A DNA stretch of 26,308 nt from NCBI GenBank assembly GCA_934481515.1, contig CAKSPO010000027.1, forward strand, positions 1 through 26,308. The letters are read 5' to 3'. Under the pieces are notes generated by a model. The model was given only the letters and a program-made list of their open reading frames with translations, searched no databases and was not told the origin of the DNA. A program made the translations under genes and the position numbers. Position 1 is the stretch's first letter. Every line of letters starts with the position of its first letter. This stretch comes from an uncultured Eubacteriales bacterium (GTDB taxonomy: Bacteria; Bacillota; Clostridia; Oscillospirales; CAG-272). Below, in pieces: positions 14,984 to 22,861 of the stretch.

Positions 14984-15006
14984 TGCAAAAATGTATCTAT
15001 TTTGCA
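14984..15006. repeat. Operator-like inverted repeat upstream of ptsH
   Basis: TGCAAAA (14984-14990) and TTTTGCA (15000-15006) form a 7-9-7 dyad, 44 nt upstream of the ptsH -35 box. The spacing between half-site centres is about 16 bp. No known regulator was recognised. The rest of 14877-15050 holds no visible gene. Confidence 0.35.
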
Positions 15007-15050
15007 CGAAAACTTCCACCGAAGCCCAGAAAAATCCAATAGATTGACTA

Positions 15051-15079
15051 TTGATTTTTTGCAAAGACTTTGTTATACT
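15051..15079 (+). promoter_or_regulatory. Candidate sigma-A promoter for ptsH
   Basis: TTGATT (15051-15056), 17 nt, TATACT (15074-15079), with a second overlapping TATAAT just downstream. About 70 nt of leader precede the ptsH ATG. Confidence 0.7.
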
Positions 15080-15150
15080 ATAATCAATATGGATGGATGG
15101 ATTGTCTGTTTTGTACGGATTCATTCACAGAGGACAGGGAGCGAATGCAT

Positions 15151-15423
15151 ATGATTTCACGCGACATCGTTATCACAAACGCAAGGGGGCTGCACGCAAG
15201 ACCCGCGACCTTTTTTATTCAGAAAGCAAATTCATACAAAGCTTCCATCTGGGTGGAGATTGATGACCGGAAGGTCAATGCGAAAAGCCTGCTGGGGGTT
15301 CTTTCCCTTGGGATCGAGCAGGGAATGAAAATTACAGTGGTTGCCGACGGAACGGACGAGAAAGCGGCGCTGGACGGTCTTGAAGCGTTGGTGGCAAGCG
15401 GCTTTTCCGAAGAAGAGGGCTGA
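15151..15423 (+). CDS. ptsH: Phosphocarrier protein HPr
   Basis: A 90-residue HPr. The active-site block GLHARPAT places the phospho-accepting histidine at exactly His15, and NAKSLLGVLSLGI places the HPr-kinase target at exactly Ser46 when ATG 15151 is used. This numbering, plus AGGGAG 9 nt upstream, decides the start over the in-frame ATG at 15145. His15-P relays phosphate from enzyme I to sugar PTS EIIA; Ser46-P would be the CcpA corepressor. His at 15 excludes Crh. The gene stands alone, with its own promoter and terminator; ptsI and PTS permeases are not in view. Confidence 0.95.
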   Translation: MISRDIVITNARGLHARPATFFIQKANSYKASIWVEIDDRKVNAKSLLGVLSLGIEQGMKITVVADGTDEKAALDGLEALVASGFSEEEG

Positions 15424-15438
15424 TCAGACAATCATATA

Positions 15439-15492
15439 GAGGCGGTATGTGCAGACGGAAACCCTCTTTCCGCATGTCATACCGCCTCTTTT
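15439..15492 (+). terminator. Intrinsic terminator after ptsH
   Basis: GAGGCGGTATG (15439-15449) pairs with CATACCGCCTC (15478-15488), with an inner CGGAAA/TTTCCG helix, followed by TTTT. It lies 16 nt past the ptsH stop and 35 nt before uvrC. Confidence 0.85.
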
Positions 15493-15526
15493 GCAGAATT
15501 TTTCGGAGAAGGGAGGAACACCATGG

Positions 15527-17392
15527 ATGGCACAGACCGAAAAGCGGCGTGAGGAACTGCTGGAAAAGGCAAACACTCTGCCGTTGACGCCGGGGGTTTA
15601 CGTGATGCGGGACGGCGGCGGACGGGTTATTTACGTCGGGAAGTCGCGGAAGCTGAAAAACCGTGTTTCCCAGTATTTCCAGAACAGCGAAAAAAACGTC
15701 AAAACGGCGCGGATGGTTTCCTGCGTCGCGGAGTTCGACTATTATCTCTGCGACAACGAGATGGAAGCCCTCTCTCTGGAGAATGCTCTGATCAAGCAAT
15801 ATACACCAAAGTATAATATCCGGCTCAAGGACGCAAAATCTTATCCGTATATCAAGCTGACTGCCGGAGAATACCCCCGCTTTGTCTTTACCCGACGGAG
15901 GGATTCCGACCATGCAAAATATTTTGGACCTTTTTCCGGAGCGGGAATCGCGTACTCCCTGATCGAGCTTGTCAACCGGATTTTCGCACTCCCGACCTGC
16001 TCCCGCTCCTTTCCGCGGGACATCGGAAAGGGACGTCCCTGCATTTATTATCAGATGCGCCGCTGCTGCGGTGTCTGCACCGGAGAAGTGGATCCGCAGA
16101 CCTACCGTGAAAATATCCGCTTGGCAACCGAACTGCTCGGCGGGCGGACCCGGGACGTGCAGACGAAGCTACGGGAGCAGATGCTCCTTTTTTCCGAGGA
16201 GGAACGCTACGAAGCCGCCGCCAAATGCCGTGATGTCATTGCGGCGCTTGACCGGATCTCGCAAAAGCAAAAGGTGGTAGCGGATCCGGAGGTCGAACAG
16301 GACGTGGTGGCGCTGTACTCGGACGAGATGTGTTCCTGTGTTTCCGTGTTTTATATCCGTTCCGGCGTTTTGCAGGATAAAGCGGAATTTCTGTACGGAG
16401 CGGAGCGGATTCTGGAGCCGGAGGATATGTCCACCTTTCTCTGTGAACACTATCGGGAGAGAGCCTATATTCCGCCGCGCGTGCTGATTTCCTGCCCGAT
16501 GGCGGAAGAGGACATCCGCCTTCTGTCGGAGTACCTTACAAGCCTTGCCGGACACCGGGTCAGCGTGCGGGTGCCGGCACGGGGGGAACTGCGGACACTG
16601 TGCGATATGGTGGAAAAGAATGCCGCCGATCACGCAAAGCTTTACCGCATCAACACGGAGAAGACCGAAGGAACACTGCTGCGCCTCGGAAAACTGCTGC
16701 AGCTGGAAAGCTATCCGGAGCGCATCGAAGCATACGATATTTCCAACCTTTCCACCGAGCATCTGACCGCCGGAATGATTGTCTGCGAAAACGGAACCTT
16801 CCGGAAATCGGAATACCGCTCCTTCCGCATCCGCTCCGTGGAGGGAACGGACGACTATGCCTCCATGCGGGAAGCGCTGGAGCGGCGGCTGGATCATCTG
16901 TCGGACGGAACAGGCTCCTTTGCCGCTCTGCCGGATCTGATCCTTCTGGACGGCGGACGCGGACACGTTTCCGCGGTACGGGCACTTCTTGCGGAGAAGG
17001 ACTTGGAGATTCCCGTTTTCGGAATGGTCAAGGACGATTACCATAAGACACGGGCACTTTGCACCGATCATGAAGAGATCGGAATCGCGCGGGAGCAGGA
17101 TATCTTCTCCCTGATTTACCGGATTCAGGAGGAGGTGCATCGCTATACTGTCGGACGGATGGAACAGGCAAAGCGCAAAACGCTGAAGACCTCGTCCCTG
17201 CTGAAAATTCCGGGCATCGGAGAAGCCAAGGCAAAACGATTGCTGAATGCCTTCGGGGGACTTTCCGCCCTCCGGGCGGCGGATGAAGCAAAAATTGCGG
17301 CTGTCCCCGGCATTTCCGCCAGGGATGCGGCGGCGGTTGTGCGGTATTTTGCGGAGGCGGAACATCAGAGGAAACGAGGAGAGAGAACATGA
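15527..17392 (+). CDS. uvrC: Excinuclease ABC subunit C
   Basis: A 621-residue protein with the full UvrC plan. The N-terminal GIY-YIG nuclease reads GVY (23-25) and YVG (36-38) with the downstream arginine-rich helix. A UVR motif (SEEERYEAAAKCRDVIAAL, about 220-238) contacts UvrB. The RNase-H-like nuclease has AYDISN near 403 and LILLDGGRGH near 475. Two helix-hairpin-helix motifs (about 554-608, PGIGEAKAKRLL and VPGISARDAA) close the protein. It makes the dual incisions of nucleotide excision repair. ATG 15527 with GGGAGG upstream was chosen; the frame extends back to 15449 but runs through the ptsH terminator. It overlaps rsmD by 4 nt. Confidence 0.97.
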   Translation: MAQTEKRREELLEKANTLPLTPGVYVMRDGGGRVIYVGKSRKLKNRVSQYFQNSEKNVKTARMVSCVAEFDYYLCDNEMEALSLENALIKQYTPKYNIRLKDAKSYPYIKLTAGEYPRFVFTRRRDSDHAKYFGPFSGAGIAYSLIELVNRIFALPTCSRSFPRDIGKGRPCIYYQMRRCCGVCTGEVDPQTYRENIRLATELLGGRTRDVQTKLREQMLLFSEEERYEAAAKCRDVIAALDRISQKQKVVADPEVEQDVVALYSDEMCSCVSVFYIRSGVLQDKAEFLYGAERILEPEDMSTFLCEHYRERAYIPPRVLISCPMAEEDIRLLSEYLTSLAGHRVSVRVPARGELRTLCDMVEKNAADHAKLYRINTEKTEGTLLRLGKLLQLESYPERIEAYDISNLSTEHLTAGMIVCENGTFRKSEYRSFRIRSVEGTDDYASMREALERRLDHLSDGTGSFAALPDLILLDGGRGHVSAVRALLAEKDLEIPVFGMVKDDYHKTRALCTDHEEIGIAREQDIFSLIYRIQEEVHRYTVGRMEQAKRKTLKTSSLLKIPGIGEAKAKRLLNAFGGLSALRAADEAKIAAVPGISARDAAAVVRYFAEAEHQRKRGERT

Positions 17393-17979
17393 TGCGGATC
17401 ATTACCGGAAAAGCCCGCGGCGTACGCCTTCTTGCGCCGGAGGGAGAAGCGACCCGACCAACCTCGGAGCGGGCAAAGGAAGCGGTCTTTTCCATGCTGC
17501 AATTTGAAATTGCGGGGGCAAACGTGCTGGATCTGTTTGCGGGAACCGGTCAGCTCGGCTTGGAAGCACTCAGCCGCGGTGCGGCTTACGCGGTATTTTG
17601 CGACGCTTCCCGTGATGCCGCGGAGATCATCCGGAGCAACATCCGGAAAACGGGAGCGGAAGCGGTTTCGGAGCTGCACTGCACGGATTACCGTTCCGCC
17701 CTGCGCAAAATTTCCGGAACCCGGCAATTCGGATTGATCTTTTTGGATCCCCCGTATGCACTGGGAGCAATTCCGGAGGCACTGCGCATCCTTCTGGAAA
17801 ACGGGTGCATTGCGCCGGGCGGGAAGCTGATCTGTGAGAGCGCTGCGCCGGAGGACGTGTTTGCCGGGGACGAGCGTCTTTCGGAGCGGTTTGCGCTTCT
17901 GCGCTCCGCACGCTACGGTGCCGCTGCGGTCACGGTTCTGCAGAAAAAGGATATCGGGGACGGGGAGGCGGGAGTATGA
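17389..17979 (+). CDS. rsmD: 16S rRNA (guanine966-N2)-methyltransferase RsmD
   Basis: A 196-residue Rossmann methyltransferase. It has the N-terminal MRIITGKARG and RPTSERAKEAVFSML blocks, SAM motif I VLDLFAGTGQLG (46-57) and the catalytic DPPY (120-123). It methylates G966 of 16S rRNA in the 30S P-site region. ATG 17389 overlaps the uvrC stop, and a second ATG at 17392 follows directly; GAGGAG precedes both. The last 4 nt overlap coaD, the widespread rsmD-coaD pair. Confidence 0.95.
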   Translation: MMRIITGKARGVRLLAPEGEATRPTSERAKEAVFSMLQFEIAGANVLDLFAGTGQLGLEALSRGAAYAVFCDASRDAAEIIRSNIRKTGAEAVSELHCTDYRSALRKISGTRQFGLIFLDPPYALGAIPEALRILLENGCIAPGGKLICESAAPEDVFAGDERLSERFALLRSARYGAAAVTVLQKKDIGDGEAGV

Positions 17980-18464
17980 GCCTTGCGATTGTTCCCGGAA
18001 GCTTTGATCCGATGACGTTGGGACATCTGGATATTGTCACCGCCGCGGCGCGCAGATATGACAGCGTGGTGGTCGCAGTGATGATCAATCCGGCAAAAAA
18101 ATACCGCTTTTCGCTGGAGGAGCGTGTAAAGATTGCGGAAGTGACCGTCAAATCGCTTCCGAATGTCCGGGTGATCTCGGACAGGGGACTCCTGATCGAC
18201 CTGTTTGACCGTCTGCACGCCGACGTGGTTTGTCGCGGATGGCGGGACGATACGGATTATGCCTACGAAATGCACATGGCGGACTGGAACCGGTCGCACA
18301 ACCCGCGCTTCTGTACCGAACTGATCCGGTGCGGAAACGGGCACCTCGACATCAGCTCCACGCGCGTGCGCAGCCTCCTGGAGGAGGGCAGGGAACCGGT
18401 CGGCTTGGTACATCCGGATGCTCTGCCGCTTCTCTTGCCGGGCGGCGAAAGAAAAGAACCTTGA
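17976..18464 (+). CDS. coaD: Pantetheine-phosphate adenylyltransferase CoaD
   Basis: A 162-residue nucleotidyltransferase. It has PGSFDPMTLGHLD (7-19) with the T/HxGH-type ATP site (Thr14, His17), RGWR (87-90, RGLR in most homologues) and ISSTRVR (126-132). It makes dephospho-CoA from 4'-phosphopantetheine and ATP, the penultimate CoA step. The middle and C-terminal parts (DDTDYAYEMHMADWNRSHN onwards) are rather divergent from well-known CoaD sequences, though the catalytic landmarks remain. GGGGAGG lies 7 nt before ATG 17976, which overlaps rsmD by 4 nt. Confidence 0.92.
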   Translation: MSLAIVPGSFDPMTLGHLDIVTAAARRYDSVVVAVMINPAKKYRFSLEERVKIAEVTVKSLPNVRVISDRGLLIDLFDRLHADVVCRGWRDDTDYAYEMHMADWNRSHNPRFCTELIRCGNGHLDISSTRVRSLLEEGREPVGLVHPDALPLLLPGGERKEP

Positions 18465-18537
18465 ATGGCTGTTCAAAAAATCGGTTCCGGGCGGAAGTAA
18501 TACCGTATCCGGAGCGGACAGAAAGGATGAAAAGCAA

Positions 18538-19173
18538 ATGAATTTTCGGACAACGCGCCCGGATTTCCGGAGCAACCTGATCGCCACCGCCGTGGCAGGA
18601 GGTGTCACAGGACTTTTACTTCTTCTGATTCCCGTGCAGTCTCTTCTGCAGGTCATTTTTGTGGTGCTGGGAATCATCACGGTTGTTTGCAGTCTGCCGG
18701 GGCTCCTTTCCGGCATTTCCGCCTTTGAAACGGGAGCAGGAAAAACACTGTTCTTCCTCTCTCTTGGCTCTCTCCTGCTTGGCATTCTGCTGATTTTTTA
18801 CCATAACGGCATTCTGCTGATTTTTTTGGGGATTTATATGCTTGCATTGCCGCTGATCCGCGTCTTCCGCGCACCCGACCGCGCAGAGACGCTCCGTACA
18901 GAGAGCCCGAAAATGATTCTCGGAGCGGTTCTGATTCTTCTGGGACCGGCAAATGCACTGGAGCTGTTTTTCCGCATTGCGGGCGCCGCGGTGCTGGCAC
19001 TGACTTTGATTTATGTCATTGCGATGCTGGTTTCCCTGGAGAAGAAAAAGCACAAGCCGGGTTCCCGCATTTTTGTCGATACGGACGGGAACGGAAAAAT
19101 CGATACGGTCTACGTGGATACCACCGGAGACGGGAAGGCAGATACGCCGACCAGATATAAGGAAGATCAATGA
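18538..19173 (+). CDS. Membrane protein of unknown function with C-terminal EF-hand-like loops
   Basis: A 211-residue protein with about six hydrophobic segments in three pairs (residues 14-60, 70-110 and 125-165) and a short N-terminus rich in Arg. The last 40 residues are hydrophilic and hold two DxDxNG/DxTxDG loops, DTDGNGKID (181-189) and DTTGDGKAD (194-202), 13 residues apart, resembling dockerin or EF-hand calcium-binding loops. With an even number of helices, the tail would be on the same side as the N-terminus, probably cytoplasmic. I do not recognise the family. ATG 18538 with AAAGGA upstream was chosen over an earlier in-frame start inside coaD. It overlaps the flippase gene by 4 nt (ATGA), so the two may work together. 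Confidence 0.75.
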   Translation: MNFRTTRPDFRSNLIATAVAGGVTGLLLLLIPVQSLLQVIFVVLGIITVVCSLPGLLSGISAFETGAGKTLFFLSLGSLLLGILLIFYHNGILLIFLGIYMLALPLIRVFRAPDRAETLRTESPKMILGAVLILLGPANALELFFRIAGAAVLALTLIYVIAMLVSLEKKKHKPGSRIFVDTDGNGKIDTVYVDTTGDGKADTPTRYKEDQ

Positions 19174-20579
19174 ACCGATACAAAAAGCTGTTTTCCAATA
19201 CGGTGATCCTGTCCGTCGGAACCCTCGGCTCCAAGCTGCTGGTGTTTCTTCTGATGCCGCTGTATACCGCGTGGATGACGACCGCGCAGTACGGAGCGGC
19301 AGAGGTCATCACCAGTATTGCCAATTTCCTGATTCCGGTTGCCTGTGTCGGTGTCAGCACGGGAATTTTCCGGTTTGCGGCAGGAAAAAATGCAGACCGG
19401 AAGGAGGTCTTTTCCTCCTCGGTCGTTCTGTTGTTTACGGGACTCGGCGTTTTCCTTCTGCTTTCACCGCTCCTTTTGCTGATCGACTATTGCAGACCGT
19501 ATCTGTGGCTGATCGCCGGGTACGTGTTCTTTGCGGACATTCAGGCGGTGTGCGCACAGTACCTGCGCGCCATCGACCGCACAACGCTTTTTGCCGGGCA
19601 GGGAATTTTCAATACCGTAGTGACGATTCTTTTCAATGTGCTTTTCCTTGCCGGCTTGCACATGGGCGTGTACGGCTATATTCTCTCGGTCATTCTCGGA
19701 AATGCGCTGACCGCAGTATTTCTTTTGATCCGCGCCAGGCTCTGGCAGGAGTTTTCCTTTTCCGCCGTCCGGCGGGAGACCGTATGGGCGCTTTTGCGCT
19801 TCAGTCTGCCGATGATCCCGACCACGGTCTGCTGGCTCATCACCGACCTTTCCGACCGCTCGATGGTAACCGCTTTTTGCGGAGAGGACATCAACGGCAT
19901 CTATTCCGCCGCATATAAAATTCCGACCATCGTCAATCTGACCGCCGGCATTTTCCTGCAGGCGTGGCAGTTTTCCGCCGTGGCGGAGTCGGAGGATCGG
20001 GAAGTGTGCAGTCGGTTTTACGAAAGTGTTTTTTCCGGATTTCTTTCACTTGTGATGATCGGTTCGGCGTTTCTGATTCTGTTTTCCCGCTTCTTGTCCG
20101 CACTGCTGTTGCGGAATGCGTTTTTTGAAGCGTGGCGCTATATGCCCACCCTGCTTTGCGCCGCGGCGCTGGAAGCGCTGGTATCCTTCTTTGCCAGCGT
20201 CTACCTTGTACAGAAAAAGAGCATGCATTCCTTCCTGACCGCACTTTGCGGCGCCGTGGGAAACATTTTGCTGAATCTGCTTCTGATCCCGCGGATGGGA
20301 GCGCTCGGCGCGGCGGTTGCCACGCTGGCAAGCTATGCCGCAGTGCTTCTTTTGCGCCTGTGGGATGCGCCGCGCCTGTTGCCGTTTCGAACCTGCCGGC
20401 TCCGGATGCTCGTCGGCATCCTCCTGCTTTTCGCGTCCGCCTTTGTGATGACTGCGGAGGTTCCGGGAAGGATTGTCTGGTGTACGCTCCTGACCGCGGC
20501 AACGGTTTGCGTCAACGCACCGGCTCTCTGGCGCGGATGCCGGGGACTGTTGTCCTTCCGGAAGGAACGGCAAAAATAA
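19170..20579 (+). CDS. Wzx/MATE-like oligosaccharide flippase
   Basis: A 469-residue polytopic protein with about 12-14 membrane helices. The opening YKKLFSNTVILSVGTLGSKLLVFLLMPLYT and the later FSLPMIPTTVCWLITDLSDRSMV are typical of the polysaccharide transporter branch of the MOP superfamily (Wzx and MurJ relatives). It probably flips lipid-linked glycans across the membrane. The helical pattern and loop ILLNLLLIPRMGALGAAVATLASY match that family's second half. No glycosyltransferases flank it, so the substrate is unknown. It overlaps the upstream membrane gene by 4 nt. No clear terminator follows; the 137-bp gap holds the cysK promoter. Confidence 0.82.
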   Translation: MNRYKKLFSNTVILSVGTLGSKLLVFLLMPLYTAWMTTAQYGAAEVITSIANFLIPVACVGVSTGIFRFAAGKNADRKEVFSSSVVLLFTGLGVFLLLSPLLLLIDYCRPYLWLIAGYVFFADIQAVCAQYLRAIDRTTLFAGQGIFNTVVTILFNVLFLAGLHMGVYGYILSVILGNALTAVFLLIRARLWQEFSFSAVRRETVWALLRFSLPMIPTTVCWLITDLSDRSMVTAFCGEDINGIYSAAYKIPTIVNLTAGIFLQAWQFSAVAESEDREVCSRFYESVFSGFLSLVMIGSAFLILFSRFLSALLLRNAFFEAWRYMPTLLCAAALEALVSFFASVYLVQKKSMHSFLTALCGAVGNILLNLLLIPRMGALGAAVATLASYAAVLLLRLWDAPRLLPFRTCRLRMLVGILLLFASAFVMTAEVPGRIVWCTLLTAATVCVNAPALWRGCRGLLSFRKERQK

Positions 20580-20635
20580 GGATAAAACAAACACGGATTT
20601 TCTCCCGTTTCGCTTTCCTTTTTGCAAAAAAGATA

Positions 20636-20663
20636 TTGACTTTTTCCGCCTCCGGTGTATAAT
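20636..20663 (+). promoter_or_regulatory. Sigma-A promoter for cysK
   Basis: TTGACT (20636-20641), 16-nt spacer, perfect TATAAT (20658-20663). It lies 53 nt upstream of the cysK ATG. Confidence 0.8.
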
Positions 20664-20671
20664 ATAATTAC

Positions 20672-20697
20672 TACCTGTTTGGTAGGTATTATACCTG
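20672..20697 (+). promoter_or_regulatory. Candidate operator in the cysK leader
   Basis: TACCTG occurs at 20672-20677 and again at 20692-20697, exactly 20 bp apart. An inverted AGGTA lies between them at 20684-20688. The sites start 8 bp after the -10 box, over the expected transcription start, the position of a repressor. An Rrf2-family regulator (CymR or IscR type) is a reasonable guess because such proteins control cysK in Firmicutes, but the sequence does not match a consensus I can state with certainty. Confidence 0.5.
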
Positions 20698-20716
20698 TAA
20701 AAAAGGGGATGCGCGC

Positions 20717-21646
20717 ATGAAGATTTATGAGAATATCACGGAGCTGATCGGAAATACACCGCTCATGAAGCTGAAAAACTACAGCGCCGCCCGGAGCCTT
20801 CCGGCGACCCTGCTTGCAAAGGTGGAATATCTGAACCCCGCGGGAAGCGTCAAGGACCGGATTGCCAAGGCAATGCTGGAGGACGCGGAGACAAAGGGTC
20901 TGCTGTATCCGGGAAGCGTCATCATTGAACCGACCAGCGGAAATACCGGAATCGGTCTTGCCGCGGTTGCCGCCGCACGGGGATACCGCGTCATTCTGAC
21001 CATGCCGGAAACCATGAGCGTGGAGCGCCGGAAGCTGCTTGCCGCTTACGGAGCGGAGGTGGTTCTGACTCCGGGCGCTCAGGGGATGAAGGGAGCCATT
21101 GAAAAAGCGCAGGAGATTGCCGCGGCAACGCCGGGGAGCCTGATTCCGGGGCAGTTTGTCAACCCGGCAAACCCGGAAGCACACCGCCGCACCACGGGAC
21201 CTGAAATCTGGAGAGATACGGACGGAAAGGTGGATCTTTTCGTTGCCGGAGTCGGAACCGGCGGAACGGTTACGGGTGTCGGCGAATACCTGAAATCGCA
21301 GAATCCGGACGTTCGCGTGGTTGCCGTGGAACCGTCCGGCTCTCCCGTCCTTTCCGAGGGAAAATCCGGTGCACACCGGATTCAGGGCATCGGAGCCGGA
21401 TTTGTTCCGAGGACGCTGAATACGGCGGTCTATGACGAAGTGTTCCCTGTGACGGACGAAGATGCGTTCGCCACCGGACGCGCCCTTGCACGGGAAGAAG
21501 GGCTTCTGGCCGGCATTTCCTCCGGAGCCGCCGTATTTGCCGCGACGACGCTTGCCAACCGCCCGGAAAACGCCGGGAAGACCATTGTGGTGCTCCTCCC
21601 GGATACCGGAGACCGTTACCTTTCCACACCGATGTTTGCGGATTGA
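20717..21646 (+). CDS. cysK: Cysteine synthase A (O-acetylserine sulfhydrylase)
   Basis: A 309-residue fold-type II PLP enzyme. The PLP lysine is Lys46 in NPAGSVKDR; the substrate loop TSGNTG is at 73-78; the phosphate loop is GTGGT; the C-terminus ends DTGDRYLST. It makes L-cysteine from O-acetyl-L-serine and sulfide. The C-terminal signature and length match CysK rather than cystathionine beta-synthase. AAGGGGA lies about 8 nt before ATG 20717. It is a single-gene transcription unit with its own promoter, operator-like repeats and a strong terminator. Confidence 0.96.
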   Translation: MKIYENITELIGNTPLMKLKNYSAARSLPATLLAKVEYLNPAGSVKDRIAKAMLEDAETKGLLYPGSVIIEPTSGNTGIGLAAVAAARGYRVILTMPETMSVERRKLLAAYGAEVVLTPGAQGMKGAIEKAQEIAAATPGSLIPGQFVNPANPEAHRRTTGPEIWRDTDGKVDLFVAGVGTGGTVTGVGEYLKSQNPDVRVVAVEPSGSPVLSEGKSGAHRIQGIGAGFVPRTLNTAVYDEVFPVTDEDAFATGRALAREEGLLAGISSGAAVFAATTLANRPENAGKTIVVLLPDTGDRYLSTPMFAD

Positions 21647-21710
21647 GCGGATTGCAGCTTTTTTTCGAAAATGACAGAAAAAACGGAACGCCCCAAGTAC
21701 GGTGGATTTC

Positions 21711-21758
21711 GCAAAAAAGGACGGACAGAAATCATGTTTCTGGCCGTCCTTTTTTTGC
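21711..21758. terminator. Bidirectional terminator between cysK and the AraC-family gene
   Basis: GGACGG (21719-21724) pairs with CCGTCC (21744-21749), with an inner CAGAAA/TTTCTG helix. The outer arms are AAAAAA and TTTTTTTT, so a T-run follows on either strand. It can end both cysK and the convergent regulator transcript. Confidence 0.88.
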
Positions 21759-21898
21759 GTGAAATTACGTTTCCGGGTTCCGTCAGACGATGGATCGAAT
21801 CATCAGAAAATCAAGATTTCCCATCAGAAAATGCATTGATTTTTGAAATAATTATGGTAAAATGAAATCGGTCAAAAGCATACTTTGAAAAGCACGAC
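21759..21898. other. AT-rich gap downstream of the AraC-family gene
   Basis: No gene is seen. It contains an 11-nt direct repeat CATCAGAAAAT (21801-21811 and 21822-21832) and an A/T-rich inverted repeat AAAATCAA/TTGATTTT (21807-21814/21836-21843). A possible plus-strand promoter TTGATT-16-TAAAAT (21836-21841, 21858-21863) points into the 3' end of the regulator gene. Confidence 0.35.
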
Positions 21899-22774
21899 CT
21901 ATCCTTTCTCTTTTTTGTATCTGCTGGGGGAAATACCGTACTTCTTCCGGAACAGCACCGAAAAATGATTGGAATCCTGAAATCCGGAGGAAAGCGCCGC
22001 CTGAGCAACGGAACAGGAGCCGTTTTTCAGCTTGACGGCAGCCTGACGCAACCGGAATTCCAAAAGAAATTTAGCCAGAGGAATCCCATTTTTCAGGCGG
22101 AATACATAGCGGATGTGCGGAAGGGAATACTGCAGCTCTTTCGCCATTTCTCCGGGGGAAAACGGCAAACTATAGTTTTCGTAGATGTAATTGAGAATTT
22201 CGGCGTTCAGGACATCATACGGATCCGACGGGATGCGGTCTTTTACAAAATTTTCAAAGAAGAGCGAGAAGAGAACCTGCAGCGGTGCCAGTGCGGAAAG
22301 AACATAGCGCTCGGACGGCGGGGAAGCGGAGAGTTTGCCGTATTCCTTTTCGTAAGCTTCCGCAAACGCCGGATTTTTTCGCATCAGACGGCTTTTCCGA
22401 AAGAAAAACAGCCGTTCGGATTTTGGATCCGCCCCGGCATATCCGGTAGCGTGCAGATACAGGATCGGTTCTCCTTCATAGAGCACCGGAACCAGAAATT
22501 CTTCTACGCCATAGGGACATGGTTGATAGAGGGGGGAACGGAACCTGCACTGTATCAGTTTCCGCTTGTTCGCAAAACAGATTTCCGCCGCCTCGGCATT
22601 CGATTTGATCCGGTCACAAAGCGGACAGTCATGAATTTCCATTTCCGCAAACGCGGGGTAGAGAATCCGCCAGCGATTTTCAAGACAGCTGACGGAAACC
22701 CGCAGGGAATTTTGCCGCAGAAAAAGAATATATTCGGAAATGTTCCGCAGCAGTTGTTGATCGTCAATCATCAT
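21899..22774 (-). CDS. AraC-family transcriptional regulator with N-terminal PocR-type sensor domain
   Basis: A 291-residue regulator. The N-terminal half has the PocR-like cysteine pattern C50-x2-C53, C66, C76, C86 within CPLCDRIKSN through CPYGVEEFLVPVLYEGEPILYL. PocR domains are thought to sense small molecules such as diols or related metabolites. The C-terminal 100 residues are an AraC double helix-turn-helix (FSPGEMAKELQYSLPHIRYVF, then AALSSGFQDSNHFSVLFRKKYGISPSRYK). ATG 22774, with AGGAGA 10 nt upstream, is preferred over the in-frame TTG at 22795. It is divergent from the FAD oxidoreductase genes and probably activates them (inference from position). Its promoter is unusually close to consensus. 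Confidence 0.88.
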   Translation of the reverse strand: MMIDDQQLLRNISEYILFLRQNSLRVSVSCLENRWRILYPAFAEMEIHDCPLCDRIKSNAEAAEICFANKRKLIQCRFRSPLYQPCPYGVEEFLVPVLYEGEPILYLHATGYAGADPKSERLFFFRKSRLMRKNPAFAEAYEKEYGKLSASPPSERYVLSALAPLQVLFSLFFENFVKDRIPSDPYDVLNAEILNYIYENYSLPFSPGEMAKELQYSLPHIRYVFRLKNGIPLAKFLLEFRLRQAAVKLKNGSCSVAQAALSSGFQDSNHFSVLFRKKYGISPSRYKKEKG

Positions 22775-22820
22775 GAAAGAAAAATCTCCTGTCAAAAAAA
22801 CGAAAAATCTTTATAAAATA

Positions 22821-22849
22821 ATTATAACAAAGATTCCTTGAAATGTCAA
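22821..22849 (-). promoter_or_regulatory. Consensus sigma-A promoter for the AraC/PocR regulator
   Basis: On the minus strand a perfect TTGACA (22844-22849), 17-nt spacer and perfect TATAAT (22821-22826), about 47 nt before the regulator ATG. Confidence 0.85.
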
Positions 22850-22861
22850 TATCAAAAAAAC

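Noticed and set aside
16169..17365. A 398-codon minus-strand frame inside uvrC
   Set aside because: It is an antisense shadow of uvrC, which has all its domains intact.
19013..19918. A 301-codon plus-strand frame overlapping the flippase start
   Set aside because: It is out of frame with the flippase, rich in Arg/Cys/Pro, and has no ribosome binding site or family motif.
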